Shown here: positions 40,141-51,382 of the stretch, in pieces
How the letters are laid out: every line of letters begins with the position of its first letter
Position numbering within the stretch: position 1 is the stretch's first letter
Source: Diphasiastrum complanatum
Lineage: Eukaryota; Streptophyta; Lycopodiopsida; Lycopodiales; Lycopodiaceae
Direction of reading: 5' to 3'
DNA: 64,000 bases
Assembly (NCBI GenBank): GCA_029204225.1
Contig: CM055097.1
Span: 44,941,366 to 45,005,365 of the forward strand
Notes under the pieces: generated by a model
Seen by the model: the letters and a program-made list of their open reading frames with translations, nothing else
Databases searched by the model: none
What the model was told of the DNA's origin: nothing
Program-made: the position numbers and the translations under genes

Positions 40141-41435
40141 TGATGATTTTCCAGACGAACATTTATTCGAGATTTCATCTACAAGTTCGCTATATTCTAA
40201 TATTATTACTTATCTTAAGGATCAGATATATCCGGATGGTTACGATTTGGAGCAAAAGATAGTTTTTCAATATAAGGTAGCACCTTATACAATTATTAAC
40301 AATGTTCTGTACAAGCTTCGTGCTGACCATCAACTACGAAGATGTCTCGAAACTGAAGACATTAAAAAGGTCGTTAAAGCCTTACACTCAAAAGATGCTG
40401 GTGGACATTTTGCTTTGAAGAATACAGTTGATAAGATATTGACTGCCAAGTATTGGTGGCCAACAATGCTCAAGGATATATCAAATTTTATTCGTTCATG
40501 TGATCCATGCCAGAGATCTTGTAAGCCTACAAAAGCAATGAATTGGCCGTTGACACCAATCCTGCCTCTTGCACCATTCGAGAAGTGGGGGATTAACTTT
40601 GTCGGTCCAATCAAACCTGTTACCCGACATACAAAATGTCGTTATATTTTAGTTGCAACGGATTATGCCACCAAGAACGTTGAAGCAGAGGCGACGAAAC
40701 GAAACGATGCAAAAACTGTCGCGACGTTCTTATTCAAAAGTATAATCACAAGATATGGTTGTCCACTCGACCTAGTAAGTGACCGAGGTACACATTTTTT
40801 AAATGACACTATACGGTTGCTCACAACTTCTTTCTTGATCAAACACAAAAAAAACTACACCGTATAATCCAAAAGCAAACGGGTTGACAGAAAGAGCTAA
40901 TGGAATTTTATATAAGATCTTGAACAAAATTACTATTGCACATGCAACGGATTGGGATCAGAAACTACCATCAGTTCTCTGAGCTTATCGCAACATAGAG
41001 AAAATCACGACGAAATAGACACCATATTTTCTTACGTATGGTATGCATCCTATTTTGCCAATTGAATTTGAGGTGAAAACCTTTTGTATTCAAGCTCAAC
41101 GAACAGATGTAGAATGTATAAACGAAAGGTAGACTAATATTGAAGAACTAGCTGAAGCTCGAGAGACTTCACAAAAACTAACGGAGCTAATCCAGAAACA
41201 AAGAAAGAAGAAATATGACAGTCATATAAAAAAATGTGATCTTAAAGTTAATGATTATGCGTTGATATATGATAGTCGCCATCAAAAGTTCCCAGGAAAA
41301 CTCCATATGCGATGGCTTGGACCGTATAAAGTCATAGAGGTGTTTGACAATGGTTCTGTGCAGCTTCAATCACTTGAAGGTGAACTATTACCTGCACGTA
41401 TTTACAGGTCCAGACTGAAGAAATACTACCTTTGA
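40141..41435 (+). pseudogene. Gypsy D2 integrase
   Basis: The frame 40247-40867 carries the HHCC module: HSKDAGGHFALKNTVDKIL and CDPCQRSCKPTKAMNWP (40388-40545). The core begins FEKWGINFVGPI. The first catalytic Asp of this block (WGxDFxGP) is Asn here (AAC, 40595-40597). SDRGTHFLND (40777) keeps the second Asp, and after a frameshift near 40850 NPKANGLTERANGILYK keeps the Glu. The C-terminal GPY/F-like module reads KFPGKLHMRWLGPYKVIEVF (about 41287) and ends ARIYRSRLKKYYL with a stop at 41433. The element is therefore inactive by frameshift, stops and the D-to-N change. Confidence 0.88.
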
Positions 41436-42234
41436 CCAGAATTTTTTTTTATTCTTATTATTTTCTAGTATTTTTTTGGAATTAATTGCGAATTTCTTTT
41501 ATCTTGTCTAAATTTTTTCGCGACTTTTCTTTTATTTTTTCTAGAAATTCTCTAGAAATTTTCGGCCACCGTCCAACATTTTTCATAATGTTTCATGAAA
41601 TTTTCGAGAATTTTTCGTGACACTAAATTTGTTAATCAAATTTTCGTAAATCATTTTTCAAGAATTTTTTTAGAATCTTTTCTAGCATTATTACTAGTTT
41701 TTTGAAAAATTTTCTAGTATGTTGCTAAAATTTTCGAGAAATTTTCATGAGTTTATGGATCATTTTTTAAGATCCTTTGAGAAAGTTTCGTGAAACTTTC
41801 TTGAATCTTTCTAGCATGATTTCGAAAATCTTTCGAGAATCTCTCGACATACTTTTTGTATCCCTCCATTAATGATGATGGCCACGTGATCATCATTATT
41901 CACACGTGTGTACGCTCACATATATTGTTTGTTCTTAATTTATGTCTTTTCTTTTCACAAACAGGCTTCCGTCATTAAAGATCGATCTAGCAAATTATAG
42001 TTTCAAACACTGAGCCATGCATGTTCTCCATAAATGGAAGTGACAGATGTCAAGTCACCATGCCACATCATCATTCCTTCCACACCGCTACTACTTATCA
42101 GAGTTATTTTTCATTTTCCTTGTTTACACTTTCTACCTACGAGTTTATGCTTTCATGTGCTCATTCTCTTTGCGATCAAAACACTCTTTTGCGAACTATT
42201 GCGATCTATGGAACTATCGTCAAACATTCGACCA
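41436..42234. other. TTTTC-rich spacer of Gypsy D2
   Basis: Contains many 'aattttcgagaa'-like and 'tctagaaattttc' phrases (41450-41840) and the palindrome TTCACACGTGTGTA (41899-41912). No coding is evident until ATG 42235. An ORF from 42034 has a hydrophobic start, but the homology-supported frame begins later. Confidence 0.5.
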
Positions 42235-44920
42235 ATGGCTTCCGGATCAAGTTCTAGCTCTCATATCATCTAGAAAGCACGTGCAGGAATCCGCCTGACA
42301 TCCATCCAATCCTTTTTGGATCGATGCAAGTTGGGTGATTTGAAAGTGGACCCCTCCATCATCCTCTTTGAAGGCAGTACTGAGTTTGTGAACTCTATCC
42401 ATTCAATTTTGGAGGAGGAATTCAAAGTTCACATACGAGGCAAATTCTTCACCATCTTTGAAGACTTGTTTTGCACAGCCCTCGGACTACCATTGGATGG
42501 GAAGCTGGTTGCGACAAATAAAGATTCGGTGGATGAAGCTGCCCACTTCCTAAGCAACTGCTTTGTACCCACGAAGGGGTACAAAATCTCTATGATCCGA
42601 GATACAACATTCAAACTGTTTTGTAAATACACAAACTAAGCAATATTTTTTACGGATGCGTACGCGACAATTTCAGTTCAAAATTTTGGTTACATATTGG
42701 ATGCGCTTGCGGGTAATCCAGTGTGTTTCGGCGTTATCACATACAAAGCTTTTTTGCGCTGGATCAAATGTCAAAAATTTTCTAGAGTCGGAGCCCATGT
42801 TTCTCGTCTATGCGCTCATTTACAAATTTTGAATAAGCAAGAGAAAATACTGCTGATGGGAAGAATGTTGGCTCCCAAGCCAATTGATCTTTCCAGCCTC
42901 ATTTCTGTTCCTATTCCGGTTGCATCCGATGCTGCACCAACAGTCGAAGTAACAACCACCACTGCTATGGAGAGTGAAGCTATGGCAATGGAAACCGATG
43001 GAGCTACTGCTGCTGCTATTTTTTCAAAGCCAGCATCTGCTTCCACATCTCAGAAGCACCAGAGTGCATCCACCTCTGAGGATGACGCAACCTAGTCCGA
43101 CACATTAGACAAAGGACAAACAGCTGTTGAAGGCGACACTAGGGCACTTGTGACAGATGAAGAAGAACCGGATGACCAGCCCCAATGGTTTCGATCCATG
43201 ACAGAGAAAGCCAAGAATCTAGTGGCTGAAGTATATGAGTTTGACAAGTACCACCGACAACTCACGATGCAACTTATCACCTCAGAGAGAAAATCTCTAG
43301 ACTCTCTGAAGGAGTCCTTCGAGAAGATCGATTCGCTCGAATCAGACAACACGAAGCTGATCGAACAAAGTCGCTCTCTCGAAACACAATTTCAGACTCT
43401 AATAAAGAAAGTTGATTCTTTGAAGTAGACAAATAAGGAGATTCAGGCCAAGTCTGACAATTTTCAGACTCAAAACGATTCTTTGAGACAGCAACTTTTG
43501 GCTGCAAATCAACATAATGTCGCTCTCCAGAAACATTTACAGGAGGAGCGAATGACAAGACTAAAGACAGAAGCTGCTCTGTCTCTGAGCACCAATGCGA
43601 CAATCACAGTCGATCTCATGAAGTTGAACCAGCTCCAAGGCCAGATGCTCGAAAATTTTTGAGTCGAGTTCTTACAACCGCTCGAGAATGCGAAGGCCCT
43701 TGTCGAGGAAGAGTTGGCTGAGCTGAAGGAGCTCTCGAGTGATGCGACCCCATCTTGTGGCGGGCCCGATGCACACGATGAATACCTTCAAGCCCTTCTT
43801 CGAATTGATGACCTCACATAGCAAATCCAAGTTGTGCCTGCCTGCACCGGAGCCTCAGACTATCCAGAATTCTTGGAGTGTCGCAAAGATTGACAAGCTC
43901 AAACAGGAGCTGTCAGATCTTAAGCAACAATTTGAAGATTAGAAGCTGGCTGTTGAGTTGCAAACTTAGGATTTGGCAACTGCATCTACCCAGCCAAAGC
44001 GAATGCGGCGAAATCAGTCGAAGGTATGTGCTGACAGATTCTGTGCATTTTTTGAACGACTCTGTGTCCACATGCTTTTAATATTGAATTGCAAATGGCG
44101 TGTGGATTACATGATGCTATCAGGCGTAGTAGGCATCACGTTCGACGAATGGAAGTGACCTTGGGAGAAGGATGACTTTCTCTGGTTATGGGCCTAGCTC
44201 TCTATCGAGCAGAAAGGATGTCACTGCTGGGGCATAATCCAGGGTAAGTTCCAAGTCGTACCTTTCGGATCAGCAGAGTTATATATAGGCTCTTCAGCTA
44301 TGTATTCTCTGGAATATATTCGAATCAAAGAACTTCAATTTTTGCGGAACGAAGATAATAAACGACATTTTTGGAAGCGAAAGTCGTAGTTTCAGCTGTA
44401 CAAACCACAAGCTGTTGCGGATTTAGGTGCATTCGACGATGCAGGTTTGCTGATTAATATAAATATGCCTTATCTAGAATTATTCAGTCTTTATGTGGAT
44501 TGGGAGCGAAACCTTGAAGAATATTTTGCAAAGATTTGTCATAATTTACAAGATAGAAGGAAGTCATTCCGTTATAAGCAGTTTGTACATATACATTTTG
44601 GTAGTTTGGTACCTTTGCGACGAAAACATTATTTTTTGTTCAGAATCTTTATGTTAAAAGAAATTTTATTAGATTTTTAGCTCGTTACTATAAAGAAATC
44701 ACTCTACGTAGTGATTCAGATGAAGATACCAAGTTAACCCAGGAGCTGTTTGATGGAACATTGCTCCCGGTTAAGTTAGAAGAATTCGGCAACTTACCAG
44801 TTGGCCGCTATACAAAATCGAAAGAAGACTTGTTGTTGATCGAAGCTCAACAAAACTTGGAGCTTGTTCAAAAATTATATGAAGAACTAAATCATTCATG
44901 AATATTCATTCGTGCCTTTG
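42235..44920 (+). pseudogene. Extra ORF downstream of Gypsy D2 pol (coiled-coil protein)
   Basis: From ATG 42235 one frame reads MASGSSSSSHII, a TAG, KARAGIRLTSIQSFLDRCKL, HIRGKFFTIFEDLFCTALGL (about 42430), TAA at 42637, AIFFTDAYATISVQNFGYI, RVGAHVSRLCAHLQILNKQ, GRMLAPKPIDLSSLISVPIP, an Ala/Thr-rich linker, DDQPQWFRSMTEKAKNLVAE (43175), then a long coiled coil (about 43200-43660: RKSLDSLKESFEKIDSLESD, SLRQQLLAANQ, LQEERMTRLKTEA). Homology-free but open coding continues in shifted frames to about 44920 (MPYLELFSLYVDWERNLEEY at 44468). The same protein occurs as D3 at 17797-18738, so it is a genuine gene of the family. It has no signal peptide or clear membrane anchor in the supported frame, which argues against a true envelope. 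It may be a captured host or plant-mobile-domain-like protein; function unknown. Confidence 0.7.
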
Positions 44921-45189
44921 TCGTGGTGATGTTTCTATGGGATGCTAAATTTTTGAAGTTTAAAGATGTTTTGAAGTTTGATTTCATCAACAATTCAAAG
45001 ATCAACTCAAAACAACCTATTCAATTAAAGAAACATCAAGACACATATTCTCTAAGACGAAGAAATATCTAAAGGACGAAATACACGAAGAAATATCTTT
45101 TCGCCTCAACAAAAATCTGACGAACAAGAATGTTTCTCGAATAATCCTCGAAATAAAGATGATATGTTCACGAGGACGTTTCACATTTG

Positions 45190-45203
45190 AGGAAGGGGAT
45201 ATG
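45190..45203 (+). other. Polypurine tract of Gypsy D2
   Basis: AGGAAGGGGATATG lies immediately before the LTR start TGATGCC. It is the second-strand primer region for reverse transcription. Confidence 0.7.
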
Positions 45204-45278
45204 TGATGCCACGAAAATGTTAAATATGAATATCAACTTAAATATGGCATGCTATACTCGAAATTAGAGTGTCTGGGT
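45204..45278 (+). repeat. 3' LTR of Gypsy D2, first 75 bp only
   Basis: TGATGCCACGAAAATG and the following bases match the D1 LTR start (31550 downward) until about 45278, where element E sequence takes over. Confidence 0.8.
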
Positions 45279-45406
45279 CCTCTCAAGGTCATTAGTCACC
45301 AACAAGCCTCGATGTGGAATAAAATCTAGGCGTGATCGCGAACACTGGAGGGCCGGTCTACCATATTAGGACTATTCCGGGTCCTTAACCGAATATGGTC
45401 GTAATA
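45279..45406 (-). repeat. 3' LTR of element E (truncated)
   Basis: About 128 bp, nearly identical to 57129-57255. Shared words include 'gtcattagtcaccaacaag', 'cctcgatgtggaataaaatc' and 'ggagggccggtctaccatat'. It lies in the same orientation and is cut by the D2 LTR junction. Confidence 0.8.
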
Positions 45407-45495
45407 TTCGTCCTCCCTTAAACAGGTTCTGTCCTCCAAACGAGAAAAAGAAAACATGAGACTATTCCTTAAGCTTTCAAATCTTACCCATGAAC

Positions 45496-46125
45496 TGTGA
45501 AAATTGTCAACATTTCCTAGCTAGTTTGAGGCCTAAATTGGCTAAAATTGTAAATAGTTTTGGTTCTGGAGTTTCACACGTGTGAACCAGGCCACAATGT
45601 TTTTATTTACTGTATTTTTTCAGTATGATGAAGTGTCAAACTTCATACCCTTCAAAATGAGACCATTTTGATGTATTTTGGTCATATAAGCCATTTTTAG
45701 CTATTTTTCCTATATAGGGAATATCTAGGGTCAAGTACCTTCTAGAGAGAGGAGAGAGAGTCATCTTCCTCATCCATAAATAGTAGGGAAGTCGTGGAGA
45801 ACAGGTTGGAGAAACCTTTTGTATGCTTCATTGAGATCAATAGATCATTGTCATTGTTTCTTCCTCCATTGAGAGCATTGTTGTGTGTATTGTCTTCAAG
45901 CTATTGTGTATGATCTTAGGTGCTTTCCAAAAGTGGTAGGCTGATGTATTATGGACTGTATAATGCTATTTTGGGCCGCACTTGATAAATGCTTTTTGAT
46001 CAAGTTCTTTGCATTCTAGGTAGCATAGAATGTGTTGCCAATTCCTAGCTTATGTAGTTTGGAGTGCAAGCATTCAAGCCAATGATCTTGGAGTTTAGAT
46101 CCACTTAGGATCTGTATTTTTCACA
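45496..46125 (+). repeat. 5' LTR of Copia F
   Basis: 630 bp from TGTGAAAATTG to TTTTTCACA. It includes the palindrome TTCACACGTGTGAA at 45573-45586. It is nearly identical to the inverted LTR at 50728-51382, which has a 25-bp insertion. Confidence 0.92.
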
Positions 46126-46137
46126 TGGTATCAGAGC
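46126..46137 (+). other. Primer binding site of Copia F
   Basis: TGGTATCAGAGC directly after the LTR. Confidence 0.92.
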
Positions 46138-47297
46138 TGGTTGGCTTCTATTTACAGTAAGTATTCCATTTTTGGTGATATTTGGATGTTTGATCAAGTT
46201 CTAGCATGATTTTGCATTGCTTTGTTGATCAAATCTTACTAACCTTTGTTTTGTGAGTTGAACTTGTGGATCAAAAGCATATTTCAGGTCTATTGAAGAT
46301 CAGAGGCTGAAAAGAAACTATTTTGGATCAGATCATAACACCTAATCATTTGTGATTGTGAGGCTTGTGCATATTCAATACTAACAATGTTCTTTTCAAT
46401 CCTATTGTTGACAATCTCCATTCTTGGATGAACACTCTCCTTAAGTGGATGAAACTTCTCCTTAAGTGGATGACAAATGCTCTTTTGAGTGAGTTATAAT
46501 TCTCCTAAAGGCTGAGCAAAGCTCCCATTTGGATGAAAGATCCCCTTTTTTGGGTGAACATATTGTAAGCTCCATTGTGAAGAGCATATTGTAAAGATTG
46601 TCATCAATTTTGGCATAAATTTTGGTGTACTTTGTTGAGCATGTAAGTAACTCTCCTTATGTAATTTGATTGGAGCATTTGCTGGAAGGTGTTAACCATT
46701 ATGCAAGTGTGTTTTCAGGTTCTTAACAGGTTGAGGAACATTCTCATGTGAAGTGATCTTAGATCTACATCTAAACACCAAGATTTGACAAGATAGTGAA
46801 GCTAGTCTTGTGATTCACTAAGTGTGCTCATTCATTCACCTCTAAATCTTGTATTTATCACTTGCTGGAGTTTATAAACTTTTAGAAGTGTGGTTTACAT
46901 GTGGTTTTACAGGTTGAATCAATATCTTAGTGTGTTGATCATATGTTGATCAAGTTTGTTCATTACTAGGTAATCTTGGCATCCTAGTTTTGGGTATTTT
47001 CTAAGAATGCAAGTAACTCTTCACACCATAACTTGAGTTGGTCACTTGCTGGAAAGTTTGAGAGCTTAAGCAAGAGTGTGTTCAGGTTGGTTTGATTTTG
47101 TAATCCATTCTTAGTGTGTGCAAAGTGTTGCATGTGTTTCAATCTTCCTTTCTATGCTTGGAAACCATCTAGGTTCAAGATAGAAGTGTTTTAGGGTCCT
47201 AAATCTTCATAGATCTCTTTATCTATCATTTGTTGAGAGAAAAGTGAGTGCTAAGTGCTTTAGGACAGAACCTAAAAGTTGAAGAAACATTAGAATC
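46138..47297 (+). other. Untranslated leader of Copia F
   Basis: About 1.16 kb between primer site and gag ATG. It contains loosely repeated phrases of the type 'gtaactctccttatgtaattt...gagcatttgctgg' (46642-46686, 46997-47054) and several 'caagtgtgttttcaggtt' phrases (46703, 47073). No coding is seen. Confidence 0.7.
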
Positions 47298-49320
47298 ATG
47301 GCTTCCAATGGTGGGATCATGCTAGAGTCTAGTGAAAGGTTGAGTTCATCAAACTACTCTACTTGGAAAGTGAGGATGGAGTCCTTACTTGAGTTGAATG
47401 AACTCATGGACATAGTTGCAGAAATTGAAGAGAGACCTCTCACACTTCAAGAGCAACAAAGGTTTGATAAGAAGGCCAAAAGGGCTCTTCATATCATTAA
47501 AATGAATGTTACAAATGAACTTCTCAAGGAAGTTGGAAAGTGTCAAAGTGCAAGTGAGGCATGGAATGCCTTAAAGAAGCTCTTTGAATCAAAGTCCACA
47601 TCTAGGGTATTGACCCTAAGGAGACAAATATTTTCTAGTAGGCAAAGAGAGGGTGAAAGTGCTCATGCATTTATCTTGAGAGTTAAGTCCCTAAGTGATG
47701 ATTTAGCATGCATTGATGAGAACATAAAAGATGGTGAAATAGTCCAAGTTATGTTGAATGGTTTGCTAAATGAACATGCTAACCTTGTGCAAAGTTTTGC
47801 CATTCAAAGAGTCTTGCCAAGTGTGGTTGACTTGCAAGAAATCTTATTGGCTGAAGAACATAGGTTGCAATCAAAGCTTGATGGTGCATCCTTGCAAGGT
47901 GGAGGTGAAGAGGCTTTCTTCACAAAAGGCAAATTCAAGGGCAAAGGTAAAGGCAAAGGGAAATGGTCCAAAGGTGGTAACTTTGATCATGATGATCACT
48001 CTTCCTCTTCCTCTTCTACTAAGAACAATAAGTCAAAGTTCAAGTGCTTTTATTGTGGGATAAAAGGTCATTTTGCAAATGAATGTTATAAGGAGAAAAG
48101 AGAGCAAGGAGAGAGGCAAGGAAATCTTACAATAGATGAGGAAGAACATAACACATGTGAATCACTTGTTATGACTTCAAGTTTGTTAGCCAACATAGAT
48201 GATAATGATCCTTGGTGGATTGATAGGGGAGCCTCATCTCACATGACAAGACATAAGGAATACTTTACATCCTTATTGTCTTATGAGGGAGAAGGTAACA
48301 TCATCTACACTGCAAATGATGGTCAATGTGACATCAAAGGCATAGGCACTATTCCTATTTCCCTTTCAACAAATAGGAAAGCAAATCTTGAAAATGTCTT
48401 GTACATTCCTTCAATCACTAAGAATTTGCTTAGTGTAAGTCAAATGATTGACAAAGGACTTGATGTGGAGTTCATTGGAGATGCATGTTTGATAAGTAAA
48501 TGTGGATCCTTGATTGCTCAAGGTAGGAGGCATGGTAAACTTTTCAAGCTTGATGCATGTGTGATCTCTAATCATGAAGGATGTATGGCTAGGGAGCAAT
48601 TGACAAACCAAGAAGTTTGGCACAAGAGGTTGGGCCATCCCAACTTCAAATCTTTGGAGGTAATGGCAAAGAAAGAGCTTGTTCTTGGTCTCCCTAAAAG
48701 TCTTGTTGCAAACAATAGTGTTTGTGAACATTGTGCCTTGTCCAAATCTCATAGACTTGCTTATTCTAGATCTACTTCTAGATCTAAAGAAGCTTTTCAA
48801 CTTGTGCATTCTGATATTCATTCTTCTAGTACAACTAGCAATGGTGGGGCAAAGATGTATGCAGCTTTCATTGATGACTTTAGTAGGTATACTTGGATCT
48901 ATCTTCTTAAAAGTAAGGATGAAGTGTTTGCTGCATTTGTCAAGTTCAAGAATGAAATGGAAAACCAATTCAATACAAAGATCAAATGCTTAAGATCTGA
49001 TAATGGAGGGGAATACACCTCAAATAGGTTCAAAGACTTTTGTATAGCACATGGGATTAAGAGGGAGATGTCTAGTCCTAGGACTCCACAACAGAATGGA
49101 GTGGCCGAGAGGAAGAATAGAACCCTTTGTGAATGTGCCAAGGCAATGAGACTACATGCTAATCTTGCTAAGTCTTTTTGGGGGGAAGCTTTAGCATGTG
49201 CTAACTATCTATGTAATAGATGGACAAGTGCTTCCTTGGATGGTAAAACTCCTCATGAGGTTCTTTATGGTAGAAGGCCGAGTGTCAAGCATTGTAGGAT
49301 CTTTGGATGTACATGTACAA
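47298..49320 (+). CDS. Copia F gag-protease-integrase (single open frame, cut at the inversion)
   Basis: An uninterrupted frame of about 675 residues opens at ATG 47298 (MASNGGIMLESSERLSSSNY). Gag (UBN2 type) spans residues 1-200. A Lys/Gly-rich linker follows, then the zinc knuckle CFYCGIKGHFANEC at about 250. The protease site is D-R-G at residues 309-311, where D-S-G is usual (AGT/AGC to AGG), so protease is likely impaired. The integrase zinc module is H442 (WHKRLGH...CEHC). The core has Asp 506 (HSDI), Asp 568 (RSDNGGEY) and Glu 604 (NGVAERKN), the second and third separated by exactly 35 residues. Homology ends after RIFGCTC near 49315, at the inversion breakpoint; the last residues and stop come from element E DNA. 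RT and RNase H lie inverted at 51378-53063. Confidence 0.92.
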
Positions 49321-49325
49321 TTAAG

Positions 49326-50727
49326 ATCTGCACCTAGACATTTAAGATTTCTAAATCATGAGCAATTAACTTGAGTAGTTGATTTACTCTTGTGGAAGTT
49401 AATTGGTAAAACGGACAGTGTGAAGAGAATTCACCGAAAACTGTTTGTTTTGTATGTATTGCTTGTAAGACACATAATTTATGAGTCATTCAGATTCATT
49501 AAGGAATTGTGTGCATAGGATAATGATTTATTGGATGAGTATTTCTCAGTTGGGAAATAGACTTGATTCATTAGTGATTGTATTCCTGTGAGCTCAATTG
49601 GAAACCGGATCCTAATGGTGCCAAGAATGGTAACTCAATTTTGGGAATTCAGCAGAACTTTGTAATCTCTAGATGTTGTTCTAGGAGATTGTATAAAGTT
49701 TATATTATTAAAGATGAATGCTATATAGTCTTTAATTACTTGGATGATTGTAGAATTTGGAACTCATAATCTGATAAGAATCAATTTGCAAGAATATTCT
49801 TGGAATCTAGTGATTTTCCTTTTGGAAAAGATTACAGAATGATTCTTATATTTCCTGAGTTGTATGTTGTACATATACTCCAGTATCTTCAAATGGTTAA
49901 GTATGGTTTTAGAATCCTGTAAATTATGATTGACGAATCATAAGATTCTAAATGTTTATGATTGATGGATCATAAATTGATACTTAAAAGCCCATTTGAA
50001 GATTATAGGAAAATGTGAAGATTCTTAAGATACTGAGTAATTCTTGATCAATTGGGTGAGTCAAGGATTTAGATCTGTTATTTGAACTCTAAATTCCTTT
50101 ACTCCAATGCATACTTGAAATTGTATGGATCTCACAGGCCTTTCCATTAAGTAATTGGTTACTTATGAGGAATTGCTTTCTTCACAAATTGTAGTTATAA
50201 GTGCTTATGTACAAAGTTCAATCTATATCTCCAGTTTTGTAGGAGACAAATAAATCTATTAAGATACAAGTAGATGCTGATTTCTTGCATATGATGCTAG
50301 AAATGGTGCTGTTAACTCATTAGAGTAACTGTAGTGCTCTGGTTTGAGTTATGATTGTCTGAGACTTGATGGATTTCCTAGAGATTTTAGATGATTGAAT
50401 TGTGGTATTTTAGAATATTTGGATATTCTAAGAATACTGTATCAAAAAGCCTTATTTTCTACTAGATATTGACATGGAATTTCTTTAGCTTTTGGATTTG
50501 ATCTCTGAAATGAAGAAGTTAATTCACCCAGTGGTTCATGTAATTAGGATTACATGAAGGTGATGAATTTTTGTTTTGGAGTAGATCAACCCATTTGGAA
50601 GATTTATAGCTTAGTGTATCTTTTAGAATTTGAATTGGTATTCATGAGTAGAGGCAAGCAACTAAAGAATTGTTGCATCTCTGAGCACTTATTCATATGG
50701 AAAGATCAGACTAAGAATAATGGTTCA
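49326..50727. other. Internal segment of element E, inverted with F
   Basis: Non-coding, AT-rich. It ends at the TGAAC target duplication of F (50723-50727). After reversing the inversion it would follow the F 3' LTR and continue into 53064. Confidence 0.6.
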
Positions 50728-51382
50728 TGTGAAAAATACAGATCCTAAGTGGATCTAAACTCCAAGGTCATTGGCTTGAATGCTTGCACTCCAAACTACA
50801 TAAGCTAGGAATTGGCAACACATTCTATGCTACCTAGAATGCAAAGAACTTGATCAAAAAGCATTTATCACAAATGGAAACTTCCATAAACATCAAGTGC
50901 GGCCCAAAATAGCATTATACAGTCCATAATACATCAGCCTACCACTTTTGGAAAGCACCTAAGATCATACACAATAGCTTGAAGACAATACACACAACAA
51001 TGCTCTCAATGGAGGAAGAAACAATGACAATGATCTATTGATCTCAATGAAGCATACAAAAGGTTTCTCCAACCTGTTCTCCACGACTTCCCTACTATTT
51101 ATGGATGAGGAAGATGACTCTCTCTCCTCTCTCTAGAAGGTACTTGACCCTAGATATTCCCTATATAGGAAAAATAGCTAAAAATGGCTTATATGACCAA
51201 AATACATCAAAATGGTCTCATTTTGAAGGGTATGAAGTTTGACACTTCATCATACTGAAAAAATACAGTAAATAAAAACATTGTGGCCTGGTTCACACAT
51301 GTGAAACTCCAGAACCAAAACTATTTACAATTTTAGCCAATTTAGGCCTCAAACTAGCTAGGAAATGTTGACAATTTTCACA
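50728..51382 (-). repeat. 3' LTR of Copia F (inverted)
   Basis: Inverted copy of 45496-46125. It differs mainly by a 25-bp insertion near 50870-50897 (a 'ggaaacttccataaac'-containing stretch) and a G-to-A change in the palindrome (51292-51305). The pol stop codon TGA overlaps its first bases. Confidence 0.92.

Larger units (their letters stand above)
35941..45278 (+). mobile_element. Gypsy element D2 (5'-truncated, with extra ORF)
   Basis: Plus-strand order: gag (from within its N-terminal region), protease, RT, RNase H, integrase, an 800-bp TTTTC-rich spacer, an extra ORF in the position where some plant Gypsy elements carry an env-like gene, a polypurine tract and the first 75 bp of the 3' LTR. 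The 5' LTR and gag start are lost at the Copia C junction (35940). The 3' LTR is cut at 45278 by joining to element E. It is the most complete D-family copy here. Confidence 0.88.

Noticed and set aside
42034-42234. Hydrophobic N-terminal extension of the D2 extra ORF (possible signal or membrane segment)
   Set aside because: The overlapping frames here change, and the homology-supported frame starts at 42235, so I do not claim a membrane protein.
48411-48968. 185-codon minus-strand frame inside Copia F
   Set aside because: It is antisense to the intact gag-pol frame.
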